Source of the DNA: Flavobacterium caeni
GTDB taxonomy: Bacteria; Bacteroidota; Bacteroidia; Flavobacteriales; Flavobacteriaceae
Assembly: GCF_900101895.1 (NCBI RefSeq)
Contig: NZ_FMVF01000013.1
Span: 1-64,000, forward strand
Reading direction: 5' to 3'
Length of the DNA: 64,000 nucleotides
Shown here: piece after piece, positions 43,907 to 51,050 of the stretch
Numbering within the stretch: the first letter of the stretch is position 1
Layout of the letters: each line of letters begins with the position of its first letter
Position numbers and translations under genes: made by a program
Notes under the pieces: generated by a model
Seen by the model: the letters and a program-made list of their open reading frames with translations, nothing else
What the model was told of the DNA's origin: nothing
Databases searched by the model: none

Positions 43907-44616
43907 CGCGTTGCATCGCTAGCGCTAAGTGCAAAACTAGATGTTTTGGAATTCTAAGTAGTTTTCGCTGCCGCGGGCTTCTCAACTTTTGCCTCGCCGC
44001 AAAAGTTGCAAAAAGGCGTAGCGCAAGACCGCTCGGCGACCAGCCAGGTTTTCGATGGCTAAATCAAAAGAACTCGCCTACGGCTCAAACAGCTTTTGAT
44101 TTTACGCCATCTTCAAACGGCTGGTACCCGCCTGCACGGTCGATTGCGCGCCAGGCAGGAAAGTAATATTTGCATTTTTGGCTTGCCCGCTGCGCCAAAA
44201 ATCCACACGGGGAACGTGTGTTCAACGTTCGATGAATCGTCTCGCTTGGAACATTCGTCGCAAAACGTCCTCGCGGGGAAAAATCTTTCCGCCACGACGA
44301 TCTTCCCGGCGCGTTGGACGAACGCCCAAAACGGACGACAAATTTTAAATTTACAATGAACGTTCTTCGTGAGGCAGCGCGCTTTGGTCGTGGCAGGCGG
44401 GCACCTGCGGCTTGAAGCAGGCGTTAAGAAACAAATGGTGTTTGAGCGAAGCGAGTTCATTTGTTTTAGCAAGCGAAAGCCAGCAGGTCGCCGAACGAAC
44501 GCGCGCCAGGCATTTTTGCTACTTTTGTTGCCAGACAAAAGTAGACCCGCGGTAGCGAAAACTTCTTAGAATTTCAAAACGTCCGGTTTTGAAAATAGCT
44601 ATAGCTACGCTGCTCA

Positions 44617-44759
44617 CCCTAGCCCCGATTACCTCACCTAGTTAATATTAAATAGGTGTTCGGTGAATGCCTGAAAAAGGCATTTGAAGTGGAAATCCTT
44701 TTTTAGCTTTTGCAAAAAGCTAAAAAAGATTGCAACGGAAAGCGGGAAACAGCTCCAAA
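44617..44759 (+). repeat. Right arm of the 1-kb palindrome, with palindromic element copy D
   Basis: It starts CCCTAGCCCCGATTACCTC and ends AAAGCGGGAAACAGCTCC. The hairpin here is TTTTTTAGCTTTT/AAAAGCTAAAAAA; bases in both strands of the stem differ from copy C yet still pair, which is compensatory change. Confidence 0.85.
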
Positions 44760-44760
44760 T

Positions 44761-44792
44761 AAAAACAAAAAAACCTCCCGAAAAGGAGGTTT
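44761..44792 (-). terminator. Rho-independent terminator of tRNA-Cys
   Basis: On the minus strand AAACCTCC pairs with GGAGGTTT and is followed by TTTTTTTGTTTTT. It lies just 3' of the tRNA gene. Confidence 0.8.
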
Positions 44793-44798
44793 TCCCAG

Positions 44799-44869
44799 AG
44801 GCATCGAGCGGATTCGAACCGCTGTACGAGCTTTTGCAGAGCCCTGCCTAGCCACTCGGCCACGACGCC
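44799..44869 (-). tRNA. tRNA-Cys (GCA)
   Basis: The minus strand folds as a 71-base cloverleaf. Acceptor GGCGTCG pairs with CGATGCC (one G-U pair), the anticodon loop CTCTGCAAAAG carries anticodon GCA, and the T arm is GCGGTTCGAATCCGC. The discriminator base is U. The CCA end is not encoded. A terminator follows and a TAGATTTG box precedes. Confidence 0.95.
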
Positions 44870-44886
44870 ATTATTGGTTTGGACGG

Positions 44887-44894
44887 CAAATCTA
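44887..44894 (-). promoter_or_regulatory. -7 promoter box for tRNA-Cys
   Basis: The minus strand reads TAGATTTG, matching TANNTTTG, 17 bases before the tRNA 5' end. Confidence 0.55.
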
Positions 44895-44940
44895 ACTAAA
44901 TAATTTGGAATTTGAAATTTTAATCGCACAATTTGCGCCG

Positions 44941-45300
44941 CTAGCTGCGGTATTCCTCCATCTCTACCGTAACGGCCTCCACATCACCACCAATAGGCGG
45001 GTTGATTTTAGAAACGCCAACCACAATGCGCGACACCTCGGGGATTTCGCGGAAAATACGGCTCAGGATACGGTGCGCGACGTGTTCGATGAGGTTCGAT
45101 CGCACGGCCATTTCCTCGGCGACAATGCGGTTGAGCAGTACATAATCGACCGTATCGGCAAGCTGGTCCGATACCGATGATTTGCGCAAATCGGTCTTGA
45201 TTTCGAGGTCTACCGAATATTCCGATCCTATTTTGCTTTCTTCGAGCAAGCATCCGTGGTAGGAGAACGTCCGGATGTTTTTGAGTTTGATGACACCCAT
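44941..45300 (-). CDS. folB: Dihydroneopterin aldolase
   Basis: This 119-residue enzyme of folate synthesis cleaves dihydroneopterin to hydroxymethyldihydropterin and glycolaldehyde. Marks: IRTFSYHGCLLEESKIGSEYSVDLEI, with YHG at the catalytic start; VDYVLLNRIVAEEM; LIEHVAHRI with the conserved Glu and His; and VVGVSKINPPIGGDVEAVTVEM, including the catalytic Lys and the P-P-I pattern. Length is usual. It is divergent from glnS. Confidence 0.93.
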   Translation of the reverse strand: MGVIKLKNIRTFSYHGCLLEESKIGSEYSVDLEIKTDLRKSSVSDQLADTVDYVLLNRIVAEEMAVRSNLIEHVAHRILSRIFREIPEVSRIVVGVSKINPPIGGDVEAVTVEMEEYRS

Positions 45301-45302
45301 AA

Positions 45303-45411
45303 TGGTTTAATCGTTGATTTGTTTAATCGTTTAACCGATTCCAAAAGTAGTGATTATTTGTGGGTGTCACCTATCGATTAAACAAATAAACGATTCCACG
45401 ATTAAACAACA
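45303..45411. repeat. Inverted repeats TTTGTTTAATCG / CGATTAAACAAA in folB-glnS space
   Basis: TTTGTTTAATCG (45318-45329) is mirrored by CGATTAAACAAA (45375-45386), with further GTTTAATCG and CGATTAAAC words outside. The region can form a long hairpin between divergent folB and glnS and may affect both promoters. Confidence 0.65.
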
Positions 45412-45416
45412 ATTCA

Positions 45417-45424
45417 TACCTTTG
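45417..45424 (+). promoter_or_regulatory. -7 promoter box for glnS
   Basis: TACCTTTG matches TANNTTTG, 18 bases before the glnS ATG; no -33 TTG at normal spacing. Confidence 0.5.
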
Positions 45425-45442
45425 CGCTTCAAAATTTATACA

Positions 45443-47476
45443 ATGTCATCCGAAGAAAAGTCACTGAATTTCATCGAGCAAATCATCGAGGAGGATTTGA
45501 AGGACGGTTTGTCCAACGACAAATTGCGCTTTCGTTTTCCGCCCGAACCGAATGGTTATTTGCACATTGGGCACGCCAGTTCGATTGCGCTCAATTTTGG
45601 CCTCGGTATCGATTACAATGCGCCTGTCAATCTGCGTTTCGACGATACCAACCCGGCCAAGGAAGAACAGGAGTATGTAGATGCGATCAAGCGCGACGTA
45701 CAGTGGCTCGGATACCAATGGGACAAGGAATTGTATGCCTCTGATTATTTCCAGCAGCTCTATGACTGGGCCGTCGAATTCATCAAAAAAGGCAAGGCTT
45801 ATGTAGACAGCCAGACTTCCGAGGAGATGGCCGCGCAAAAAGGCACGCCCACCACCGAAGGCGTCGACAGCCCGTACCGCAACCGTTCGGTCGAGGAGAA
45901 TCTGGATCTTTTTGAGCGCATGAAAAATGGCGAATTCGAAGAAGGGACGCACATTTTGCGCGCCAAGATCGACATGAAATCGACCAACATGCTCATGCGC
46001 GATCCCATCATGTACCGCATCTTGCACAAGCACCACCACCGCACCGGCGACGATTGGTGCATCTACCCGATGTACGACTGGGCGCATGGCGAAAGCGACT
46101 ATCTGGAACAGGTTTCGCACTCGTTCTGTACGCTCGAATTTTTGCCGCACCGTGAATTGTACGATTGGTTTTTGGACCAGATTTACGACGACAAAAAGGT
46201 ACGCCCCAAGCAACGCGAATTTGCCCGTAGGAATTTGTCGCACACGGTGGTAAGCAAGCGAAAGCTACTCAAACTCGTTCAGGATAAGTACGTTAACGGA
46301 TGGGACGATCCGCGTATGTCCACCGTTTCTGGCTTGCGCAGACGTGGGTACACGCCTACTTCGATCCGCAATTTTGCAAACATGATCGGCATCGCTAAGC
46401 GCGACAACCTGATCGATGTGTCGGTGCTCGAGTTTTGCATCCGCGAAGATTTGAACAAGACCGCGTCACGTGTGATGGCGGTTCTCGATCCGGTAAAGCT
46501 CGTGATCACGAATTATCCCGAAGGCAAGGAAGAATGGCTCGAGGCCGAAAACAACCAGGAAGACGAAAATGCAGGGTTTAGAAAAGTACCTTTTTCGCGT
46601 GAGGTTTACATCGAACGGGAAGATTTTCTGGAAGATGCACCGGCCAAGTTTTTCCGCTTGTCGATAGGTAAAGAAGTGCGGCTCAAGAACGCTTATATCA
46701 TCAAAGGCGAATCTGTCGTCAAAGATGCCGAAGGGAACATCGCCGAAATCCACGCGACCTACGACGTTGATTCCCTGAGCGGTAGCGGCACCGAAGCGAG
46801 TTTGCGCAAAGTATCCGGAACCTTGCATTGGGTTTCGATTGCACATGCGCTGCCGGCCGAGGTGCGTTTGTACGACCGCCTGTTTACCGACGAGGCACCC
46901 GACACACACAAAGAGAAGGATTTCCTTGAATTCGTCAACCCCGATTCGTTGAAAACCGTGACGGGTTATGTGGAACCAAGCTTACAATCGGCACAAAACG
47001 AAGACAAGTTCCAGTTCCAACGACTGGGCTATTTTACGGTAGATAAGGACTCGACGGCGAGCAAATTGGTATTCAACAAAACCGTCGGGCTCAAGGATGC
47101 CTGGGAGGAAAAAGGCAAGAAAGAAGAGAATGCGATCAACAATTCGCTCAAGGAAATCAACAAATATTTCAAGGTTTCGACCGATGCCGAGCGCGAAGCC
47201 ATCGAGCAATTTGTGGCGCAAAACATACAATTGGTGGGCAATTTTAGTTTGTTGCAGAGTTCAATCCGCAAGAACATCAACAACAACAAGGTTTCGCTCC
47301 TGTTTTCGAATTGGGTGATCAAACATTCCGACAAAATCAAGCTGTCGGATTTTGACCGGGAATTTGTCGAAAAATGGTTTGACCTTTCCCACCGAAGTGA
47401 ATCGCCATTTGTGCGCGCGCAATTGGAAAATCAAAAAATCAAGCTTCAATTTACGGCACTTTCGTTAGGATTGTAA
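45443..47476 (+). CDS. glnS: Glutamine--tRNA ligase with C-terminal extension
   Basis: This 677-residue class I aminoacyl-tRNA synthetase charges tRNA-Gln. The HIGH-type site is PPEPNGYLHIGHASS (about 32-46) and the KMSKS-type site is VVSKRKLLKLV (about 269-279). The catalytic core and beta-barrel anticodon domain run to about residue 550. About 120 extra residues (from GLKDAWEEKGKKEENAINN) are mostly helical and are not in E. coli GlnRS. Flavobacterial GlnRS often bears such an extension. The frame is open upstream to 45350, but the -7 box inside that stretch supports the ATG at 45443. Confidence 0.94.
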   Translation: MSSEEKSLNFIEQIIEEDLKDGLSNDKLRFRFPPEPNGYLHIGHASSIALNFGLGIDYNAPVNLRFDDTNPAKEEQEYVDAIKRDVQWLGYQWDKELYASDYFQQLYDWAVEFIKKGKAYVDSQTSEEMAAQKGTPTTEGVDSPYRNRSVEENLDLFERMKNGEFEEGTHILRAKIDMKSTNMLMRDPIMYRILHKHHHRTGDDWCIYPMYDWAHGESDYLEQVSHSFCTLEFLPHRELYDWFLDQIYDDKKVRPKQREFARRNLSHTVVSKRKLLKLVQDKYVNGWDDPRMSTVSGLRRRGYTPTSIRNFANMIGIAKRDNLIDVSVLEFCIREDLNKTASRVMAVLDPVKLVITNYPEGKEEWLEAENNQEDENAGFRKVPFSREVYIEREDFLEDAPAKFFRLSIGKEVRLKNAYIIKGESVVKDAEGNIAEIHATYDVDSLSGSGTEASLRKVSGTLHWVSIAHALPAEVRLYDRLFTDEAPDTHKEKDFLEFVNPDSLKTVTGYVEPSLQSAQNEDKFQFQRLGYFTVDKDSTASKLVFNKTVGLKDAWEEKGKKEENAINNSLKEINKYFKVSTDAEREAIEQFVAQNIQLVGNFSLLQSSIRKNINNNKVSLLFSNWVIKHSDKIKLSDFDREFVEKWFDLSHRSESPFVRAQLENQKIKLQFTALSLGL

Positions 47477-47497
47477 AAATAGATTGTATCGATTCAA

Positions 47498-47524
47498 ATC
47501 CCTCTAACCAGAGGGGTTTTTTAT
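47498..47524 (+). terminator. Rho-independent terminator after glnS
   Basis: CCCTCT-AACC-AGAGGG forms a 6-bp stem followed by TTTTTT, about 22 bases after the glnS stop. Confidence 0.85.
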
Positions 47525-47764
47525 TATTAATGTTTTCTATCGTTTTTATCATATCGATAAGTTTTTGTTTTTAAAAACGACTTCCATAACACGTTTTTAA
47601 GCAACGATTGATTTTAGACGGACACCGCGCCTGTTTTTTGAAATTGAGTCAAACCCTGATGATTTAATTGCGAATTTTGTCTCGGCACCCAATTTAACGG
47701 GCTGTTAACAACGAAATGTTAAAATTGTCGCTATCTTTAAAATTCAACTACAAATTTTAAAGTC

Positions 47765-48094
47765 ATGTCACGAGATAACGGAAGTACCGTCGTTGCCATT
47801 TTGGCCGGTGTCGCAATTGGAGCCGCGGCCGGAATTTTATTTGCACCCGACAAGGGTTCCAAAACACGCGCCAAGCTCAAAGACGGTTTCGAAGACGCCA
47901 AGAACAAGGCCAAGGACAAATTCAACGAAGCCAAACACAAATTCCAGGACGGGTACGAAAACAAAAAGCACGACGTAGAACACAGTTACGAAGATTTACT
48001 GTCCAATTTGAGCCACAAGGCCGAAGATGCGATCACGTTCCTCGAACAAAAACTCGCCGATCTTAAGGCCAAGAACGCCAAATTCCAAAAGTAA
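47765..48094 (+). CDS. YtxH domain protein
   Basis: This 109-residue protein has an N-terminal hydrophobic segment (GSTVVAILAGVAIGAAAGILFAPDKGSKTR, about 5-34), the YtxH signature with the AGxxxGaaaGiLfAPxxG pattern, then a long Lys/Glu/Asp-rich amphipathic helix. YtxH proteins are general-stress-associated and their mechanism is unknown. The stop shares one base with the next start (TAATG), so the holin-like protein is translationally coupled. Confidence 0.88.
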   Translation: MSRDNGSTVVAILAGVAIGAAAGILFAPDKGSKTRAKLKDGFEDAKNKAKDKFNEAKHKFQDGYENKKHDVEHSYEDLLSNLSHKAEDAITFLEQKLADLKAKNAKFQK

Positions 48095-48444
48095 TGGCGT
48101 TCGAAGATTTTCGCGAAAACACCGCACCGTTGCAGGAACAAGCCCAAAAATTCATCGACAGCAACCTCGCTTATTACAAACTTTGGGGATTTAAGGTGGC
48201 GATGAGATCGACGGTGATGATCCTCAAATTCACGCTGATTTTGTTGTGCGTGTCGATGGTATTGTTGTTTGGTTCGGTGGCTGCGGCGCTCGCAATCGGG
48301 CAGGCGCTAGGGAGTTACGCCTACGGATTTTTGATTGTCGCGGGCATTTATGTCGTGTTCACGGCACTGCTTTTTTTGATCAAGGACAAAATTGCCGAGG
48401 GCCCGATACTCGAGAAGTTCTCCGAAATTTTCTTTAACGACTGA
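48094..48444 (+). CDS. Holin-like (Phage_holin_3_6 type) membrane protein
   Basis: This 116-residue protein has an N-terminal amphipathic stretch and two hydrophobic segments (about 42-68 and 75-96, ending VVFTALLFLIKDKI). I recognise the Phage_holin_3_6/holin-X domain, here a chromosomal stress-associated protein beside YtxH and not part of a phage. Any pore function is unproven. It sits in a three-gene cassette. Confidence 0.78.
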   Translation: MAFEDFRENTAPLQEQAQKFIDSNLAYYKLWGFKVAMRSTVMILKFTLILLCVSMVLLFGSVAAALAIGQALGSYAYGFLIVAGIYVVFTALLFLIKDKIAEGPILEKFSEIFFND

Positions 48445-48445
48445 T

Positions 48446-48715
48446 ATGGAAAAGAAACGTTATTCGTCGTATGCCGAAATCGACCGCGACCTCGAAATCC
48501 TCAAGATTGAGAAAGACATCGAGTACCAAAAGTTGCTCGTCAGCCTGCAGCAAACACGCGAGAGCTTTACGCCGCAAAACATGGTCAAGAGCTTCCTGGG
48601 CTCGTTGCCTTCGTTCGACTGGAAAGAGGCGCTGCGACAGTCCTATGGCAGTATACTCAACATGGCCATCCCGCTCATCATGGGTTGGTTATCCAAAAAG
48701 AAAAGAGGCCAATAG
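48446..48715 (+). CDS. DUF6327-like small protein
   Basis: This 89-residue protein starts MEKKRYSSYAEIDRDLEILK, is charged and helical, and ends with a hydrophobic segment LNMAIPLIMGWLSKKKRG near the C-terminus. I link it to DUF6327, which I associate with the YtxH/holin cassette in Flavobacteriaceae; I am less sure of this name. The ATG follows the holin-like stop by 1 base. A terminator lies right at the stop. Confidence 0.7.
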   Translation: MEKKRYSSYAEIDRDLEILKIEKDIEYQKLLVSLQQTRESFTPQNMVKSFLGSLPSFDWKEALRQSYGSILNMAIPLIMGWLSKKKRGQ

Positions 48716-48727
48716 CCTCTTTTTTTT
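48701..48727. terminator. Bidirectional terminator, holin cassette / SPFH gene
   Basis: AAAAGAGGC-CAATA-GCCTCTTTTTTTT is a strong stem with T-runs in both directions. It ends the YtxH cassette and, on the minus strand, the SPFH gene, whose stop is at 48726. Confidence 0.85.
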
Positions 48728-49712
48728 ATACCGTAATGTCTGGATTCTCGGGGTTCTCGGGTGCGTCCCTGAACCGCGATTCGGGTTTTTGCTTTTTGAG
48801 GACAGGCGTGTTCTTTTTCATCATTTCGCCCACCTGGTTCGATGCGCTGAACGAAGCCACCATGTTGTTGAGCATGTCGCTGCCCGCTTGCGGCGAGTTG
48901 GGTAAGAGGATCAGGTTCGAATTGGTATCGGCGCCAATGGCCTGCAGCGTATCGTAATGTTGCGTCACGACAATCAGGGCCGAAGCTTCCTGCGAGTTAA
49001 TTCCCACGTTGTTCAACACCTCGACGCTTTCTACGAGTCCGCGTGCAATTTCGCGGCGTTGGTCGGCAATACCTTGTCCTTGAAGACGTTTGCTCTCGGC
49101 TTCGGCCTTGGCTTTGGCCACGATGCGGATGCGCGAACTTTCGGCTTCGAACTCGGCGGCGGTCTTTTCGCGGTCGGCGGCGTTGATGCGGTTCATCGCG
49201 TTTTTGACTTGCAAATCAGGGTCGATGTCGGTCACGAGCGTATTGATGATGTCGTATCCGTAGGTCATCATGGCTTCGTTGAGCTCTCGTTTGACGGCTA
49301 TTGCGATGTCGTCTTTTCTTTCGAAAACATCATCGAGTTTGAGTTTCGGGACTTCGGCGCGCACCACATCGAACACATAGGCCGTGATCTGGTCGTGCGG
49401 GTATTCGAGTTTGTAGAACGCGTCGTACACCTTGTCCTGTATGACCTTGAATTGTACCGATACCTTCATCTTGACAAATACATTGTCCTTGGTCTTGGTC
49501 TCGATGATCACATCAAGCTGTTGGATCTTGAGGTTTACGCGGCCTGCGATGCGGTCGATGATCGGGATCTTGAGCTGCAATCCCGAGTTGCGTACGCTTA
49601 GAAATTTACCGAAACGCTCAATGATGACGGCCGTTTGTTGCTTGACCGTAAAAAAAGAAGAAAGGAAAACAAATAGGGCAAAGACCAAAAAAATGATAGA
49701 GGTGATACTCAT
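48726..49712 (-). CDS. SPFH/band 7 (stomatin-like) membrane protein
   Basis: This 328-residue protein has an N-terminal membrane segment (about 3-23) and a band 7 domain (QQTAVIIERFGKFLSVRNSGLQLKIPIIDRIAG, about 25-57), followed by a long helical region with many Ala/Glu (AADREKTAAEFEAESSRIRIVAKAKAEAESKRLQGQGIADQR). It resembles QmcA/paraslipin proteins, which assemble into rings on membranes. No partner NfeD gene is seen nearby. Family assignment is strong; role is unknown. Confidence 0.9.
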   Translation of the reverse strand: MSITSIIFLVFALFVFLSSFFTVKQQTAVIIERFGKFLSVRNSGLQLKIPIIDRIAGRVNLKIQQLDVIIETKTKDNVFVKMKVSVQFKVIQDKVYDAFYKLEYPHDQITAYVFDVVRAEVPKLKLDDVFERKDDIAIAVKRELNEAMMTYGYDIINTLVTDIDPDLQVKNAMNRINAADREKTAAEFEAESSRIRIVAKAKAEAESKRLQGQGIADQRREIARGLVESVEVLNNVGINSQEASALIVVTQHYDTLQAIGADTNSNLILLPNSPQAGSDMLNNMVASFSASNQVGEMMKKNTPVLKKQKPESRFRDAPENPENPDITV

Positions 49713-49756
49713 GGCAATTAAGTTTTAAAATCCCCGTTAAATTACGAAAAATAAAT

Positions 49757-49764
49757 TACGTTTG
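49757..49764 (+). promoter_or_regulatory. -7 promoter box for barrel-protein gene
   Basis: TACGTTTG matches TANNTTTG, 18 bases before the ATG at 49783. Confidence 0.5.
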
Positions 49765-49782
49765 CCCTTCAAAACGAAACCT

Positions 49783-50436
49783 ATGAAAAAGTTGCTCTTG
49801 ACACTCGCACTGGCCGCGTGCCCGATTTTGGCCGTTGCGCAATGGGAATACCGCGATTCGAACCGTATCGGGATCATTGGCGGGATCAACCATTTTAGCT
49901 TGAACACCGATAATTTCGACGCCAAGCCAGAAGTAGGGTGGAACGCCGGTCTTTCGATGCGCGGCAATTTCTACAACAACTTCGACATGGTCTATGCGAT
50001 GCAATTCAGCGAGAACAAATTCTCGGTCGAGACGACCAATCCGCTGACGGCGCAAAAAAAGGACGTCGGCTTTAAATTACCGTCGGCGCAAATCTCGCTC
50101 ATGCTCAGCTACAAAATCGTCGAGCACCATTTGAGCATCGAATTCGGGCCGATGTTGCAGGTAAACGACAAATTCAAGATCGACGACGATGCCAACGTGA
50201 ACAACATCATCGACGGCACGACGTTCAAGGCGGGCGACATCCGCAAGATCTCGAAATTCAATTTTTATCCGGTGGCGGGCGTCACGTTCGGGATCAAACA
50301 CCTGCGCGGGAACATCCAATACGCTTATGGTTTGAACAACATCCTTGGCAATCTTAACGATACGGGGCTTTATCCGGGAACCAAATTCAAAGGCAATGCG
50401 GGTATATTGAGCGGCAACCTCATTATTTATTTGTAA
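49783..50436 (+). CDS. Outer-membrane beta-barrel (porin-like) protein
   Basis: This 217-residue protein has a signal peptide (1-19, MKKLLLTLALAACPILAVA) and then alternating polar/aromatic strands with frequent Asn, Phe and Tyr, as in small outer-membrane barrels (SNRIGIIGGINHF, NFYNNFDMVYAMQFSENKF, GNLIIYL at the C-terminus). It likely lies in the outer membrane. Its partner could be the exported protein that starts one base after its stop. Confidence 0.78.
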   Translation: MKKLLLTLALAACPILAVAQWEYRDSNRIGIIGGINHFSLNTDNFDAKPEVGWNAGLSMRGNFYNNFDMVYAMQFSENKFSVETTNPLTAQKKDVGFKLPSAQISLMLSYKIVEHHLSIEFGPMLQVNDKFKIDDDANVNNIIDGTTFKAGDIRKISKFNFYPVAGVTFGIKHLRGNIQYAYGLNNILGNLNDTGLYPGTKFKGNAGILSGNLIIYL

Positions 50437-50437
50437 G

Positions 50438-51022
50438 ATGAAAAAGATAGTTGCACTTTTTTTACTGTCAGGATTGCCGGTTTTGGCGCAATCGATCCAA
50501 AAAAAGGACGGATCGACGATTGATTTAGCAGGAGGCAAAATCCATGTCGAAGCCGGTAACAAGCGTATCGTGTATTTCGAAAAGGACAGCAAAAAGGAGC
50601 AACGCGTCAAGTTCAAGGATTTAAAACAAGCCAGCTGGGACGATTTTGTGTTCCAAACGTTCGAGATAGCAGGAAAGACGCGCGGCTATTATGTCGTGGC
50701 GCAGCAAAACGGCAAGTCGTTGCTCGTATCCAAACGGACGCGTGTCAAAAGCCGGGGCGGATTCGAATCGACTTATACGCATTATGAAATGGCCATCGTC
50801 GACGCGCAATCGCAAATGGTCGACGCGTTGGAATTTACCGACGAGAACACCGACAAGAAAATCGGCGAACGTGCCAAAATCATCCCCATGATCGAAACCC
50901 ATTTCGCCGGTTGTACCAAGCTGATCGAGAAGACAAGAGCGTTCGAAAGCCCGGCCAGCGATACCCAGAACAAGACCATATTGGTTTTACTCAACGAACC
51001 GACGCTTGTTAAATGCCTATAA
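50438..51022 (+). CDS. Exported protein of unknown family
   Basis: This 194-residue protein has a signal peptide (1-18, MKKIVALFLLSGLPVLAQ) and no lipobox. The mature part has IQKKDGSTIDLAGGKI, HVEAGNKRIVYFEK and GRYYVVAQ-like beta content (TRGYYVVAQQNGKSLLVSKRTR), an Asp/Glu-rich middle and a single Cys at the end of each half (HFAGCTKL, VKCL). I do not recognise the family. It is paired with the barrel gene upstream (1 base apart), suggesting a shared role. A strong terminator follows. Confidence 0.65.
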   Translation: MKKIVALFLLSGLPVLAQSIQKKDGSTIDLAGGKIHVEAGNKRIVYFEKDSKKEQRVKFKDLKQASWDDFVFQTFEIAGKTRGYYVVAQQNGKSLLVSKRTRVKSRGGFESTYTHYEMAIVDAQSQMVDALEFTDENTDKKIGERAKIIPMIETHFAGCTKLIEKTRAFESPASDTQNKTILVLLNEPTLVKCL

Positions 51023-51048
51023 AAAAAGCGCCTCTCGGGGCGCTTTTG
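51021..51048. terminator. Bidirectional terminator between exported-protein gene and gltX
   Basis: AAAAAAGCGCC-TCTC-GGGGCGCTTTT forms a strong stem with A-tract on the left and T-run on the right, usable in both directions. The gltX stop follows at 51051. Confidence 0.85.
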
Positions 51049-51050
51049 TG

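Larger units (their letters stand above)
43762..44759. mobile_element. ~1-kb imperfect palindrome of inverted interspersed repeats (MITE-like, non-coding)
   Basis: The outer arms (43762-43906 and 44617-44759) are inverted copies that match almost base for base over long runs, including 70 identical bases from CTTCAAATGCC to GGGGCTAGGG. Weaker inverted similarity continues inward: TTCTAAGTAGTTTTCGCTGC versus TTCTAAGAAGTTTTCGCTAC, and CGCCTACGGCTCAAACAGC versus CGCTTCGCTCAAACACC. The whole block thus behaves as two opposed ~0.5-kb units meeting near 44260. No protein-like frame is seen inside. It could be mobile by transposases elsewhere, but no target duplication is clear. Confidence 0.75.

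Noticed and set aside
44113-44538. Open frame of 141 codons inside the 1-kb palindrome
   Set aside because: No recognisable domain and it spans the palindrome's centre; the interior looks non-coding.
48094-48444. Holin-like gene as evidence of a prophage
   Set aside because: No phage structural, integrase or lysis genes are present; the partners are YtxH and DUF6327-like stress proteins.
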